A model generated the notes under the pieces. That model worked only from the letters and a program-made list of their open reading frames with translations. It had not been told where the DNA came from and searched no databases. Shown here piece by piece: positions 1 to 5,542 of a stretch of DNA of 6,386 nucleotides. Made by a program: the position numbers and the translations under genes. The first letter of the stretch is position 1, and the number at the start of each line of letters is the position of its first letter. Origin of the DNA: an uncultured Burkholderiales bacterium (GTDB taxonomy: Bacteria > Pseudomonadota > Gammaproteobacteria > Burkholderiales > Burkholderiaceae_C); the NCBI GenBank assembly GCA_903926695.1, contig CAIYKK010000120.1, positions 1 to 6,386 of the forward strand, in the 5' to 3' direction.

Positions 1-133
1 CATTTTGCTGGCCAAAATCACCACCCTGGGCGAGCGCGTGGAAGACACCTTTTTGATCGACGGCCCCGAACTGCAACACAACAAGGCGCAAATAGCCATC
101 GAAACCGAATTGCTGCAGGCGCTGAACGACTGA
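1..133 (+). CDS. glnD: GlnD, [protein-PII] uridylyltransferase / uridylyl-removing enzyme, C-terminal end only
   Basis: These are the last 43 codons of glnD, read in the frame that begins at base 2 and ending in TGA at 131-133; the gene continues left of the window. GlnD adds and removes UMP on PII signalling proteins according to glutamine level and so steers nitrogen assimilation in the cytoplasm. The visible part is the end of the second C-terminal ACT domain, recognisable by [16 protein letters not shown], followed by a short tail ending ELLQALND. The same stretch recurs at 1165-1297 with only two base differences, both silent (CAA/CAG Gln and ATA/ATC Ile). This copy is probably the functional 3' end because it runs off the window in an open frame, whereas the other copy is cut at its 5' side. 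That cannot be confirmed without the left flank. Confidence 0.9.
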   Translation, partial: ILLAKITTLGERVEDTFLIDGPELQHNKAQIAIETELLQALND

Positions 134-186
134 GTTTCAAGCCACCCGCTCCGAAGCGTAGCGTAGCGGGCTGGATGTGACATTTA

Positions 187-216
187 ACCTTGACTGTCGT
201 CAAGCAAGGTATTTTT
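187..216 (+). terminator. possible intrinsic terminator after glnD
   Basis: Two alternative stems share this spot: CTTGAC (189-194) with GTCAAG (199-204) around a TGTC loop, or ACCTTG (187-192) with CAAGGT (205-210). An ATTTTT run follows at 211-216. It lies about 55 bases after the glnD stop and before the orphan gene, so it would end glnD transcripts. The stem is only six pairs and of middling GC, so the call is tentative. Confidence 0.4.
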
Positions 217-247
217 GGCCTGCAGAAATTCTTTCGTTCATATAACG

Positions 248-276
248 TTGAATTTGATTACATATTATATTAAATA
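248..276 (+). promoter_or_regulatory. possible promoter of the AT-rich orphan gene
   Basis: TTGAAT (248-253) and TAAATA (271-276) are 17 bases apart in a very AT-rich stretch, 26 bases before the ATG at 302. The -35 match is fair and the -10 match is poor (3 of 6). Other -10-like hexamers nearby, TATTAT at 263 and TATATT at 266, lack a well-spaced -35. The AT-richness may simply reflect the foreign origin of the segment. Confidence 0.22.
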
Positions 277-301
277 TTTCTGCAAGCACGAAGTCTAAAT
301 C

Positions 302-790
302 ATGAATGAAACAACATTGGCTCTATGCAAGAAGCCAGCCATTGGACTTGTAATGTGGCTGACATCGCTTTGCGTAACAAATCAAGGTTTACACGATGCA
401 TATTTAGATCTTAATATTGAAGGTGCAACTCTAACCCAAGAATTTCAAGCGCCAATGGATGAAGTCTACGTACTATCGGCGTATCTCAAATCAATGAATA
501 ATGATTCAAATGAAAAATCATGGAACGATTTGTTATGTAAAGACGAAAATACCATCTCAATAGAAATTGAGATCAAGACGAAAAAATTAGAATCCGTTTA
601 CAATGAAAATCTCACAAGGAATTGTGATGCGAACGCTGTTGAAACTTGGGATATTGCAAGAATTGGCAAATTCAATTTAAAGAAAGGAGACTATATTTTT
701 ACGGCAACTAATATCAAAAAAATTCCAATTCGAGAAACTCAAAAAGTTCAGCTAATTTTAATTGGAACAAAATCTGCCGGATTTCCTTAA
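302..790 (+). CDS. AT-rich orphan gene, hypothetical probably exported 162-residue protein
   Basis: I do not recognise the family. The N-terminus looks like an export signal: two lysines (10-11), then a hydrophobic stretch from about Pro12 to Val25 including GLVMWLTSLC. There is no proper lipobox, since TSLC has the wrong residue three before the Cys. The rest reads as a small all-beta protein: alternating hydrophobic strands (for example SIEIEIKT at 86-93), then NLKKGDYIFTA near 125-135 and VQLILIG near 149-155. Cys79 and Cys108 could pair in a disulfide. The strand-rich layout with a late K-x-G-x-Y turn loosely recalls small periplasmic immunity-like or DUF5625-type proteins, but I cannot confirm that. 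By hand count 167 of 489 bases are G or C (34%), far below the GC-rich genes around it, a sign of transfer. Only a weak GAAG stands in for a ribosome-binding site. The start was chosen as the first ATG of a long open frame before the hydrophobic stretch. Confidence 0.65.
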   Translation: MNETTLALCKKPAIGLVMWLTSLCVTNQGLHDAYLDLNIEGATLTQEFQAPMDEVYVLSAYLKSMNNDSNEKSWNDLLCKDENTISIEIEIKTKKLESVYNENLTRNCDANAVETWDIARIGKFNLKKGDYIFTATNIKKIPIRETQKVQLILIGTKSAGFP

Positions 791-849
791 AAACAAAAAT
801 CAGTCACGTGTAAATTACCAGAAAGACGCATTGCAACAAGTCATTTATA

Positions 850-956
850 TTTTCCTGACCGATAGGAAAAATCAAATCACTGCTGATTTTTTGATCGTCA
901 AAAATCCTGCATTCTTGGCAGGAATCAGGAACGGGGCGTAGTTTTTCTGACCCCGT
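850..956. repeat. cluster of four small inverted repeats in the AT-rich intergenic segment
   Basis: This lies in the 200-base stretch without a gene after the orphan gene. Four hairpins sit almost end to end: TTTTCCT (850-856) with AGGAAAA (864-870), loop of 7; GATTTTTTGA (885-894) with TCAAAAATC (898-906), nearly perfect with one unpaired T and a 3-base loop; TCCTGC (905-910) with GCAGGA (918-923), loop of 7; and ACGGGG (931-936) with CCCCGT (951-956), loop of 14. The second and third share bases 905-906 and would compete. Some could end transcription of the orphan gene, but none has a clean T-run after a GC-rich stem. GC content returns to the local norm just after 956, so the cluster also marks the right edge of the AT-rich island. 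Confidence 0.55.
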
Positions 957-990
957 AAAAGCAGTGCCGCGCCATCGCCCGGCTGGCGGC

Positions 991-1147
991 TCAGTCGTCA
1001 GCCGCGTCCAGCCCCGGAAACAACACTTCGGTGTAGCCGAACTGGCCGAAATCCCGAATCCGCATCGGATACAGCTTGCCGATCAGGTGGTCGCATTCGT
1101 GCTGCACGACGCGGGCGTGAAAGCCGTCCACGGTGCGCTCAATCGGG
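991..1147 (-). pseudogene. def: 3' fragment of a second peptide deformylase gene (def remnant)
   Basis: Read from 1147 down to the TGA at 991-993, this encodes the last 51 residues of peptide deformylase, from PIERTVDGF through the metal-binding helix motif QHECDHLIG to the stop. It matches the intact def at 4921-5077 at 149 of 157 bases. At the protein level only one residue differs (Gly here for Ser161 of the full copy). It lacks the other two essential motifs (GxGLAAPQ and EGCLS) and any start, so it cannot make enzyme. Homology stops sharply at 1147, where glnD-derived sequence on the opposite strand begins. The open frame running on upstream to 1353 is only antisense of glnD. Seven of eight differences from the full gene are silent, so this fragment spent its divergence inside a working gene and is not a fresh copy of the neighbour. 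Confidence 0.92.
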
Positions 1148-1297
1148 GCGCGCCACCACATCAACATTTTGCTGGCCAAAATCACCACCCTGGGCGAGCG
1201 CGTGGAAGACACCTTTTTGATCGACGGCCCCGAACTGCAGCACAACAAGGCGCAAATCGCCATCGAAACCGAATTGCTGCAGGCGCTGAACGACTGA
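1148..1297 (+). pseudogene. glnD: headless second copy of the glnD 3' end
   Basis: These fifty codons in the glnD frame, ending in TGA at 1295-1297, encode [12 protein letters not shown] and then the same ACT-domain end as the first copy. Bases 1165-1297 equal bases 1-133 except for two silent changes. The first 17 bases here (1148-1164) cannot be compared because the matching part of the first copy lies outside the window, but they translate as plausible GlnD sequence. Upstream the copy is joined directly to the antisense def remnant, so it has no start, catalytic or HD domain. It is followed after 7 bases by a strong hairpin, which suggests that this copy, not the first, keeps the older downstream context of glnD. 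Confidence 0.88.
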
Positions 1298-1304
1298 CGC
1301 CGAA

Positions 1305-1340
1305 GCTGGCACACAAGCGCCCGCAAGCGCCTGTGCCAGC
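1305..1340. terminator. strong hairpin between convergent glnD tail and the diiron gene
   Basis: GCTGGCACA (1305-1313) pairs perfectly with TGTGCCAGC (1332-1340). Inside the 18-base loop, GCGC at 1317-1320 can pair with GCGC at 1327-1330, and CAAGCGC occurs twice. It lies between the glnD tail stop (1297, + strand) and the diiron gene stop (1350, - strand), the usual place for a two-way terminator of convergent genes. No T-run follows on either strand, so it may act as a 3'-end protecting hairpin instead. Confidence 0.55.
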
Positions 1341-1349
1341 CCTGCGCGC

Positions 1350-2591
1350 TCACATAAAGTTGCGCGTGTGCAGGGACGAAAGCTGCTGCGCGGCGGCTTT
1401 GTCAAAACCCAGCGTTTCCAGCCGCGCCTGTCGCCCTTGCGCCATGTCGCGCATCAACTGCTGCACGCGCAGATAGCCCTGCGCAATCGCCGTCGGGGTG
1501 AATTCCCCCGCCGCCAGCAGAATCAGCGCGTCAAACACTTCCTCGTTCAGCCCCGAGGTGCCCGATAGCGCATCGTTGCGCGACTGCACGGCGTTGGCCA
1601 AGCGGGTGCGCAGGCCCGGCTCGTCCTGCATCCGCGCCATCAAATGCATCATGCCGAACGCCACATGGCGCGCCTCGTCGCGGGCAGCGAGGCGGGCGAT
1701 CTGGCGCGTCACCGGGTCCGGCGCGTGCAGGCGCAAAAAGTTCAGCAGGCTGACAAACGTGCCCTCGCCCAGCACCGAGAGCAAAAACTCGGCGACTGAA
1801 AAATCCGGCTCGTCGAGCAGCGTTTTGAGCGACGCCTGACCGCCCGCCGTGGACAGCGCAGGCTCGCGGCCTTTCAGGCGCAATCGCCGCGTGAACACGT
1901 CGATATGCCGTGCCTCGTCGGCAATCTGAATCGCCAGCAGCGCCTGCACTTCGCGGAAATGCGGGTGCAACTGGCCCAGAAAACGCGTCGGCACGATCAG
2001 CGCCGCGACTTCGTTTTCGATCATGTAGGTCAGCACCTGAACCACCGCGTCTTCAACGATGTCCGGCAGCTCAAACGGTGCGGCCCAGTCGATTTCCGTC
2101 GCCGGATTCCACTGCGCGGCAGCCGCCTGCGCGTATAAATCGGCGGCGCTGTCGGTCCAGACATCCTTTTTATGGTCGAGCCGGAAATGGATGGCGGGCG
2201 AACCCGCTTCCACCGTCGCGCCGCGTGCTGCCAGCCCCCAGCTGGCCTGCGCCCGCTCGGCGACAGCGCCGGGCAGCAACGGATCGGCGTGGCCGCTGTG
2301 CAACGCGCCGCGCCAGCGCCCGGCCTGGGCGTCACCCCGCGTCACCCGCGCCATCGGCTGGCCGTCCTGCTCGGACACGCTGCACGGATGGCCCTGGCTG
2401 CGGCACCAGGCCGACAACTGCGATTCCCAGCCGGGCGAGTCGCCGACGACGCACAGCACGCCGCCGGGCGGCACGGCCAGCAAGCCGTGTTTCACCAGCA
2501 GATGCGCGCCCGCGTCAAAGCCGAGCTGCTCAAGATTGATAGTCGGCGGCACGGATGTTTCCAACTGCTCAGTATTGATAGTCGGTGGCAA
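1350..2591 (-). CDS. TusA-like domain fused to ferritin-like diiron protein
   Basis: The protein has 413 residues if started at TTG 2591. Residues ~21-75 resemble a TusA/SirA fold ([14 protein letters not shown], then CVVGDSPGW and AWCRSQGH), but the CPxP cysteine that carries sulfur in TusA is absent. Residues ~175-325 form a four-helix diiron bundle: Glu192 or Glu194, then DEARH at 225-229, then Glu276 and a second DEARH at 305-309. This is the E/ExxH pair seen twice in ferritin-like oxygenases and oxidases, and all expected ligands are present. It probably activates O2 in the cytoplasm; the substrate is unknown. The gene is third in a minus-strand operon. TTG 2591 has AAAGGA seven bases upstream (2604-2599) and overlaps the end of the preceding gene by 23 bases, suggesting coupled translation. 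GTG at 2552, codon 14, is an alternative with its own GGA seven bases upstream. Residues 1-26 are a tandem repeat (PPTIN-x-EQL twice) made by a 39-base duplication. Confidence 0.82.
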   Translation of the reverse strand: MPPTINTEQLETSVPPTINLEQLGFDAGAHLLVKHGLLAVPPGGVLCVVGDSPGWESQLSAWCRSQGHPCSVSEQDGQPMARVTRGDAQAGRWRGALHSGHADPLLPGAVAERAQASWGLAARGATVEAGSPAIHFRLDHKKDVWTDSAADLYAQAAAAQWNPATEIDWAAPFELPDIVEDAVVQVLTYMIENEVAALIVPTRFLGQLHPHFREVQALLAIQIADEARHIDVFTRRLRLKGREPALSTAGGQASLKTLLDEPDFSVAEFLLSVLGEGTFVSLLNFLRLHAPDPVTRQIARLAARDEARHVAFGMMHLMARMQDEPGLRTRLANAVQSRNDALSGTSGLNEEVFDALILLAAGEFTPTAIAQGYLRVQQLMRDMAQGRQARLETLGFDKAAAQQLSSLHTRNFM

Positions 2592-2605
2592 GGATGTTTC
2601 CTTTG
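2528..2605. repeat. 39-base tandem duplication covering the start of the diiron gene
   Basis: Units 2528-2566 and 2567-2605 match at 31 of their first 35 bases, and the last four differ. Thirteen codons keep the reading frame, so the diiron protein begins with two versions of PPTIN-x-EQL. Each unit carries, on the minus strand, GGAAACATCC followed by TTG (unit at 2567-2605) or GTG (unit at 2528-2566), so the ribosome-binding and start region is itself duplicated. The right-hand unit also encodes the last residues (ILATDYQY) and stop of the preceding gene in another frame. Confidence 0.85.
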
Positions 2606-3435
2606 GCGTCGTAAAACTGCTCGTCGTCCACAGCCCGGATCAGCGCGTCGTAGCCGCTGGTGCGCCCCGGCAGCCAGGCTTTCAGACCTTCTAGCTCTAA
2701 CAGCGGGCGCACGGCGGGGTCTTCCCAGCGCATCGCCAGCAGCAGTTCGGTGAAGCGCGCAATTTGGTCATCCGGCGCGCCGGGACTGACGGTGAAGTTG
2801 CAATGGTCGAAATTTTCCGTGCGCGCCACGATGCGCGTCGCGCCTGCGGGCAACACGCCTTCACGCGAAAACGCCATGTGGTTGCCGTCAATCATCCAGG
2901 CCGCGTCGATTTCACCGGCCATCAGAGCCAGCGCCGCGTCGCGCTCGCCGCCGATGTGGTCGCCGTGCTTGCCGCCCAGCACATCGAAGCGTTTGGCGGT
3001 GTAGTTTTGCCCGGCCAGCAAGCCGTTCTGGCGCAGGTGGTCGAGCGGACTCAGGCGCGCCTGCGGCGAGTCGATGGCACCGAAACCGATGGTTTTACCC
3101 GCCAGATCGGCCAGCGCGCCGCTTTGGCCCACGGTTGAATCGGCCCGCGTCACCAGCACCGAGGTCAAATCGCAATCGGTGTCGCGCATGGCAATCGCCC
3201 GCGCCTGCTGTCCACGGGCGCGAGCCATGCGATCAGCGCGCACCCAGGCCAGCGGCGAGTTCCAGGCCAGCGCAATGCTGCCGTCGAACTGCGCTTGGAC
3301 CTGGCGCTCGTAGTTGGAATACAGCACGTAGTCGAACTCGAAACCGTGGCGGCGGAAGTATTCCTTGAAGCCTTCCCAGATCGTCACGACTTTTGGCGCG
3401 TAGGCGACTGCGCCCATCATCAAAGGTGTTGTCAT
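2569..3435 (-). CDS. PhnD-like (periplasmic-binding-protein fold) protein without signal peptide
   Basis: The protein has 288 residues. It resembles the PhnD/SsuA/transferrin group of ligand-binding proteins: an N-terminal beta-alpha lobe (MMGAVAYAPKVVTIWEGF), a region with FDGSIALAWNSP, then DLAGKTIGFGAIDSPQARL (110-128), the hinge-side signature of this fold, and later GEIDAAWMIDGN (174-185). Members normally bind a small anion or heterocycle for an ABC transporter. This one starts directly in the first strand with no signal peptide or lipobox, and no permease or ATPase gene is in the window. It therefore probably acts in the cytoplasm as a carrier, sensor or enzyme, as in the PBP-fold enzymes MqnA/MqnD and THI5. 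The start at 3435 was chosen because AAGGA lies eight bases upstream (3448-3444) and the protein then begins at the fold's first strand; the longer open frame to 3624 would overlap the previous gene. It is second in the operon, 28 bases after the flavoprotein gene. Confidence 0.8.
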   Translation of the reverse strand: MTTPLMMGAVAYAPKVVTIWEGFKEYFRRHGFEFDYVLYSNYERQVQAQFDGSIALAWNSPLAWVRADRMARARGQQARAIAMRDTDCDLTSVLVTRADSTVGQSGALADLAGKTIGFGAIDSPQARLSPLDHLRQNGLLAGQNYTAKRFDVLGGKHGDHIGGERDAALALMAGEIDAAWMIDGNHMAFSREGVLPAGATRIVARTENFDHCNFTVSPGAPDDQIARFTELLLAMRWEDPAVRPLLELEGLKAWLPGRTSGYDALIRAVDDEQFYDAKGNILATDYQY

Positions 3436-3463
3436 TGTGTTTTTCCTTGAAAAATTGAGCGGA

Positions 3464-4582
3464 TCAACCGAACACCGGCATGCCGCAAACAGCCTTGCCG
3501 ATGAAGTCATAAAGCACGTCCGAAGTCGGTGCCATGATGGAGGCGGCGCGGGCGTCACGGAAATAACGCTCCACGCCCACGTCCTTGCGGAACGCCGCGC
3601 CGCCGCACACGCGCATCGCCACATCGGTGACTTCCAGCGCGGCTTCGGCGGCGGCGGCCTTGACCTGCATCACTCGCAACATGGTGTCGGCGCGGCCAGC
3701 GGCCATTGCGGCCAGCGTGTCGTCGCGCAGCGTGCGGGCCATGTCGGCCTTGATGCGGGCGCGGGCGATATAGGCGCGGATGGTGGGCAGCTCGGCCAGC
3801 GTGGTGCCGATATGTTCGAGCTTGCTGCCGCTGACGTGGGCGCAGGAGGCTTCGAGCGACGCTTCCATCAGCCCGACGGAGCACGACGCGATCAGCGTGG
3901 CAAACACCGGCAGCACCGTGCCAATCATCACGTCAAAAGCGCCGCCGTCCGTGCCCAGCAGGCTGGACGCGGGCAGGCGCACGGCATTTGCCGTCAGCGG
4001 CGACGAGCGGTTGCCGCGCAGGCCCATGCCGTCGAAAAATTTGGGTTCGCTCAGGCCAGCGGCCTTGCTGTCCACCAGCCACAGGCTGCTGACGCCAGCG
4101 CCGCCCACAGGCCCGGTGGACCAGACGTAAGAATCGGCCTCGCCCGCCGAAGTCACCATCGTCTTGCTGCCGTCGATCAGCACCGTGTCGCCGTCGGCGC
4201 GGGCCGTGCCGACCGGTGCCCAGAAGTGGCTGCGCGAGCCGGTGTCGGACCAGGCCAGCGTGGTCAGGTGGCGTCCGGCGGCAATGTCGCGGCGCACCGC
4301 GTCGCTGCCGAATTTTTCCAGCACCGTGGTGCCGCAGTAGTGCATGCACACGACCATTGCGGTCGAAGGGCAGGCTTTGGCAATGCGCTCGATCACCTGC
4401 ACGGCTTCAGCCAGCCCCAGGCCCAGACCGCCGACTTCGGTGGCGCTGACCAGGCCGAGCAATCCGGCTGCGCCCAGCGCGTCAATCGCCGGGCGGGGGA
4501 ACACCGCGTCGCGGTCGGTGGTCGATGCCGCCGGGGCGATGGTGCTGGCGACGATGGCGTCGAGTTTTTGCAGATAAGTCAT
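3464..4582 (-). CDS. acyl-CoA dehydrogenase-fold flavoprotein, probably not a true dehydrogenase
   Basis: The protein has 372 residues, the normal length for the family. Visible parts are an N-terminal helical domain with GLLGLVSATEVGGLGLGLAEA (41-61), a middle beta domain with the flavin-region motif DGSKTMVTSAGEAD (137-150), and the C-terminal signature CGGAAFRKDVGVERYFRDAR (326-345). Lined up by hand with MCAD, the catalytic Glu of the YEGTS motif is Ala351 in IMAPTSD. Lined up with isovaleryl-CoA dehydrogenase, the alternative catalytic Glu falls on Gly252. With neither base it is unlikely to be a classical alpha,beta-dehydrogenase and may be a flavin monooxygenase like the DszC/SfnB-type members; that is inference. 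It is the first gene of the operon. ATG 4582 has AAAGGA five bases upstream (4593-4588). The open frame extends to 4672, but the upstream part does not look like protein of this family. Confidence 0.85.
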   Translation of the reverse strand: MTYLQKLDAIVASTIAPAASTTDRDAVFPRPAIDALGAAGLLGLVSATEVGGLGLGLAEAVQVIERIAKACPSTAMVVCMHYCGTTVLEKFGSDAVRRDIAAGRHLTTLAWSDTGSRSHFWAPVGTARADGDTVLIDGSKTMVTSAGEADSYVWSTGPVGGAGVSSLWLVDSKAAGLSEPKFFDGMGLRGNRSSPLTANAVRLPASSLLGTDGGAFDVMIGTVLPVFATLIASCSVGLMEASLEASCAHVSGSKLEHIGTTLAELPTIRAYIARARIKADMARTLRDDTLAAMAAGRADTMLRVMQVKAAAAEAALEVTDVAMRVCGGAAFRKDVGVERYFRDARAASIMAPTSDVLYDFIGKAVCGMPVFG

Positions 4583-4920
4583 GGCATTCCTTTGATAACA
4601 ACAGGACGCTGCCAGTGAGCCTGCAAAACAGACAGGCACGAATGCGAAAAACCGGACACAAGCCCGGTTCAAAACGTCGCACCTCTCTATGTTCTGCTGA
4701 CCCGCCTTTGCGGCAGCGCTTGGAAACGGTACATTCCTTTATGCCTGCCCGTCCCACCGGCCACACGCGGGCCGTCTGACCCAATCAAGCCTCCATGCGG
4801 AAGCAAAAATCGGCGTTACGGCGTGCCAGCGGAACACAAACACAAAAGTGGCCGCAGTTTACCAAAGCCCCAAGACGCGCCCCACTTCGCAAACCGCCTG
4901 GCGGGCCGCGCCGCAAACGT
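4583..4920. other. gene-free leader between def and the flavoprotein operon
   Basis: These 338 bases lie between the def stop and the flavoprotein ATG, both on the minus strand. I see no believable coding region; open frames here show no family features. Read on the minus strand, they hold a terminator-like hairpin (4669-4647), a second smaller hairpin GCCTG/CAGGC (arms at 4633-4637 and 4619-4623) and then the ribosome-binding site at 4593-4588. I found no convincing -35/-10 pair and no riboswitch core I know (TPP, SAM, SAH and cobalamin considered). The operon promoter probably lies here. Confidence 0.5.
4647..4669 (-). terminator. intrinsic terminator-like hairpin in the operon leader
   Basis: On the minus strand AACCGG (4669-4664), an 8-base loop and CCGGTT (4655-4650) form a perfect stem that runs into TTTTT (4651-4647). 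It lies 252 bases beyond the def stop and 65 bases before the flavoprotein ATG. It may end def transcripts. If the operon promoter lies further upstream, it would act as an attenuator within the leader. Confidence 0.5.
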
Positions 4921-5457
4921 TCAGTCGTCAGCCGCGTCCAGCCCCGGAAACAGCACCTCGGTGTAGCCGAACTGGCTGAAATCGCGAATCCGCATCGGGT
5001 AGAGCTTGCCGATCAGGTGGTCGCATTCGTGCTGCACGACGCGGGCATGAAAGCCGTCCACCGTGCGCTCAATCGGGTCGCCGTACTGGTCAAAGCCGCT
5101 GTATCGGATGTGCGTGAAACGCGGCACCTTGCCGCGCAGGCCGGGCACGGACAGGCAGCCTTCCCAGTCGGTTTCCTCGTCGGCGCTCAGCGGCGTGATG
5201 ACCGGGTTGATCAGCACCGTGCGCGGCACCAGCGGCGCGTCCGGGTAGCGCGGATTGACCTGATCGGTGCCAAAAATCACCAGCTGCAAATCGACGCCGA
5301 TTTGCGGCGCCGCCAGCCCCGCGCCATCGACCGACTGCATGGTGTAGAACATGTCCGAGACCAGCAGATGCAGCGCGTCGGTGTCAAATTCGGTCACGGG
5401 CTGGGCGATGCGCAGCAGGCGCGGATCGCCCATTTTGAGGATTTCACGAATAGTCAT
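4921..5457 (-). CDS. def: peptide deformylase (complete)
   Basis: The 178-residue enzyme removes the formyl group from the starting methionine of new proteins, as they leave the ribosome. All three family motifs are intact: [10 protein letters not shown] at 45-54, EGCLSVPG at 99-106 and QHECDHLIG at 142-150. These give metal ligands Cys101, His143 and His147 and catalytic Glu144. Length is normal. ATG 5457 was chosen because the protein then begins [15 protein letters not shown], the usual N-terminus of the family; the frame extends to an ATG at 5505, but the extra 16 residues look like untranslated leader. No clear Shine-Dalgarno sequence precedes either. The gene lies between ligA and the flavoprotein operon on the same strand, and not beside fmt, its common partner. 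A related allele survives as a 51-codon fragment at 991-1147. Confidence 0.96.
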   Translation of the reverse strand: MTIREILKMGDPRLLRIAQPVTEFDTDALHLLVSDMFYTMQSVDGAGLAAPQIGVDLQLVIFGTDQVNPRYPDAPLVPRTVLINPVITPLSADEETDWEGCLSVPGLRGKVPRFTHIRYSGFDQYGDPIERTVDGFHARVVQHECDHLIGKLYPMRIRDFSQFGYTEVLFPGLDAADD

Positions 5458-5542
5458 GGGGTAATTATCAGCGGGTGCGGGCCTCACGGCAGTGCGGCCA
5501 GCCATTGCGATACACGCTCCACATCATTGATACGCATATTTC

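Larger units (their letters stand above)
134..1147. other. inserted segment between two glnD tails (recombination scar)
   Basis: The segment lies between two near-identical glnD 3' ends in the same orientation. It contains the AT-rich orphan gene, the hairpin cluster and the def remnant. After the two glnD stops the sequences differ at once (GTTTCAAGCC against CGCCGAAGCT), so the repeat ends at the stop codon. I see no transposase, integrase, tRNA, terminal inverted repeat or integron attC-like core at the edges. The simplest reading is import of a glnD-orphan-def block from a related strain; this is inference. Confidence 0.6.

Noticed and set aside
302..990. Integron gene cassette (single AT-rich gene followed by inverted repeats)
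   Set aside because: No attC-type core such as GTTRRRY with a matching partner and no integrase; the hairpins are separate short stems.
981..1013. Imperfect hairpin across the stop of the def remnant (GGCTGG-CGGCT with AGCCG-CGT-CCAGCC)
   Set aside because: It needs a 3-base bulge, has no T-run, and overlaps coding sequence shared with the intact def, which lacks the partner arm. It is probably chance.
1147..1154. GGCGCGCC (AscI site) at the def/glnD junction as a sign of cloning or vector sequence
   Set aside because: The octamer is expected often in GC-rich genomes and no vector-like sequence surrounds it. It is kept only as a description of the join.
991..1353. Open frame of 120 codons joining a novel N-terminus to the deformylase C-terminus
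   Set aside because: The N-terminal part is simply antisense of the glnD tail and the hairpin region. It is a by-product of the junction, with no plausible start or fold.
2569..3624. Longer version of the PhnD-like gene starting at 3624
   Set aside because: The extra 63 residues are Arg/Cys/Ala-rich, overlap the end of the flavoprotein gene and lack a ribosome-binding site, while ATG 3435 has a good one.
3437..4618. Long + strand open frame of 393 codons opposite the flavoprotein gene
   Set aside because: It is antisense to a clear acyl-CoA-dehydrogenase-fold gene. Its protein is rich in His, Ala and Gly with no domain, typical of a shadow frame in GC-rich coding DNA.
4921..5505. Peptide deformylase starting at the upstream ATG 5505
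   Set aside because: The 16 added residues do not resemble the family N-terminus; [15 protein letters not shown] beginning at 5457 does.
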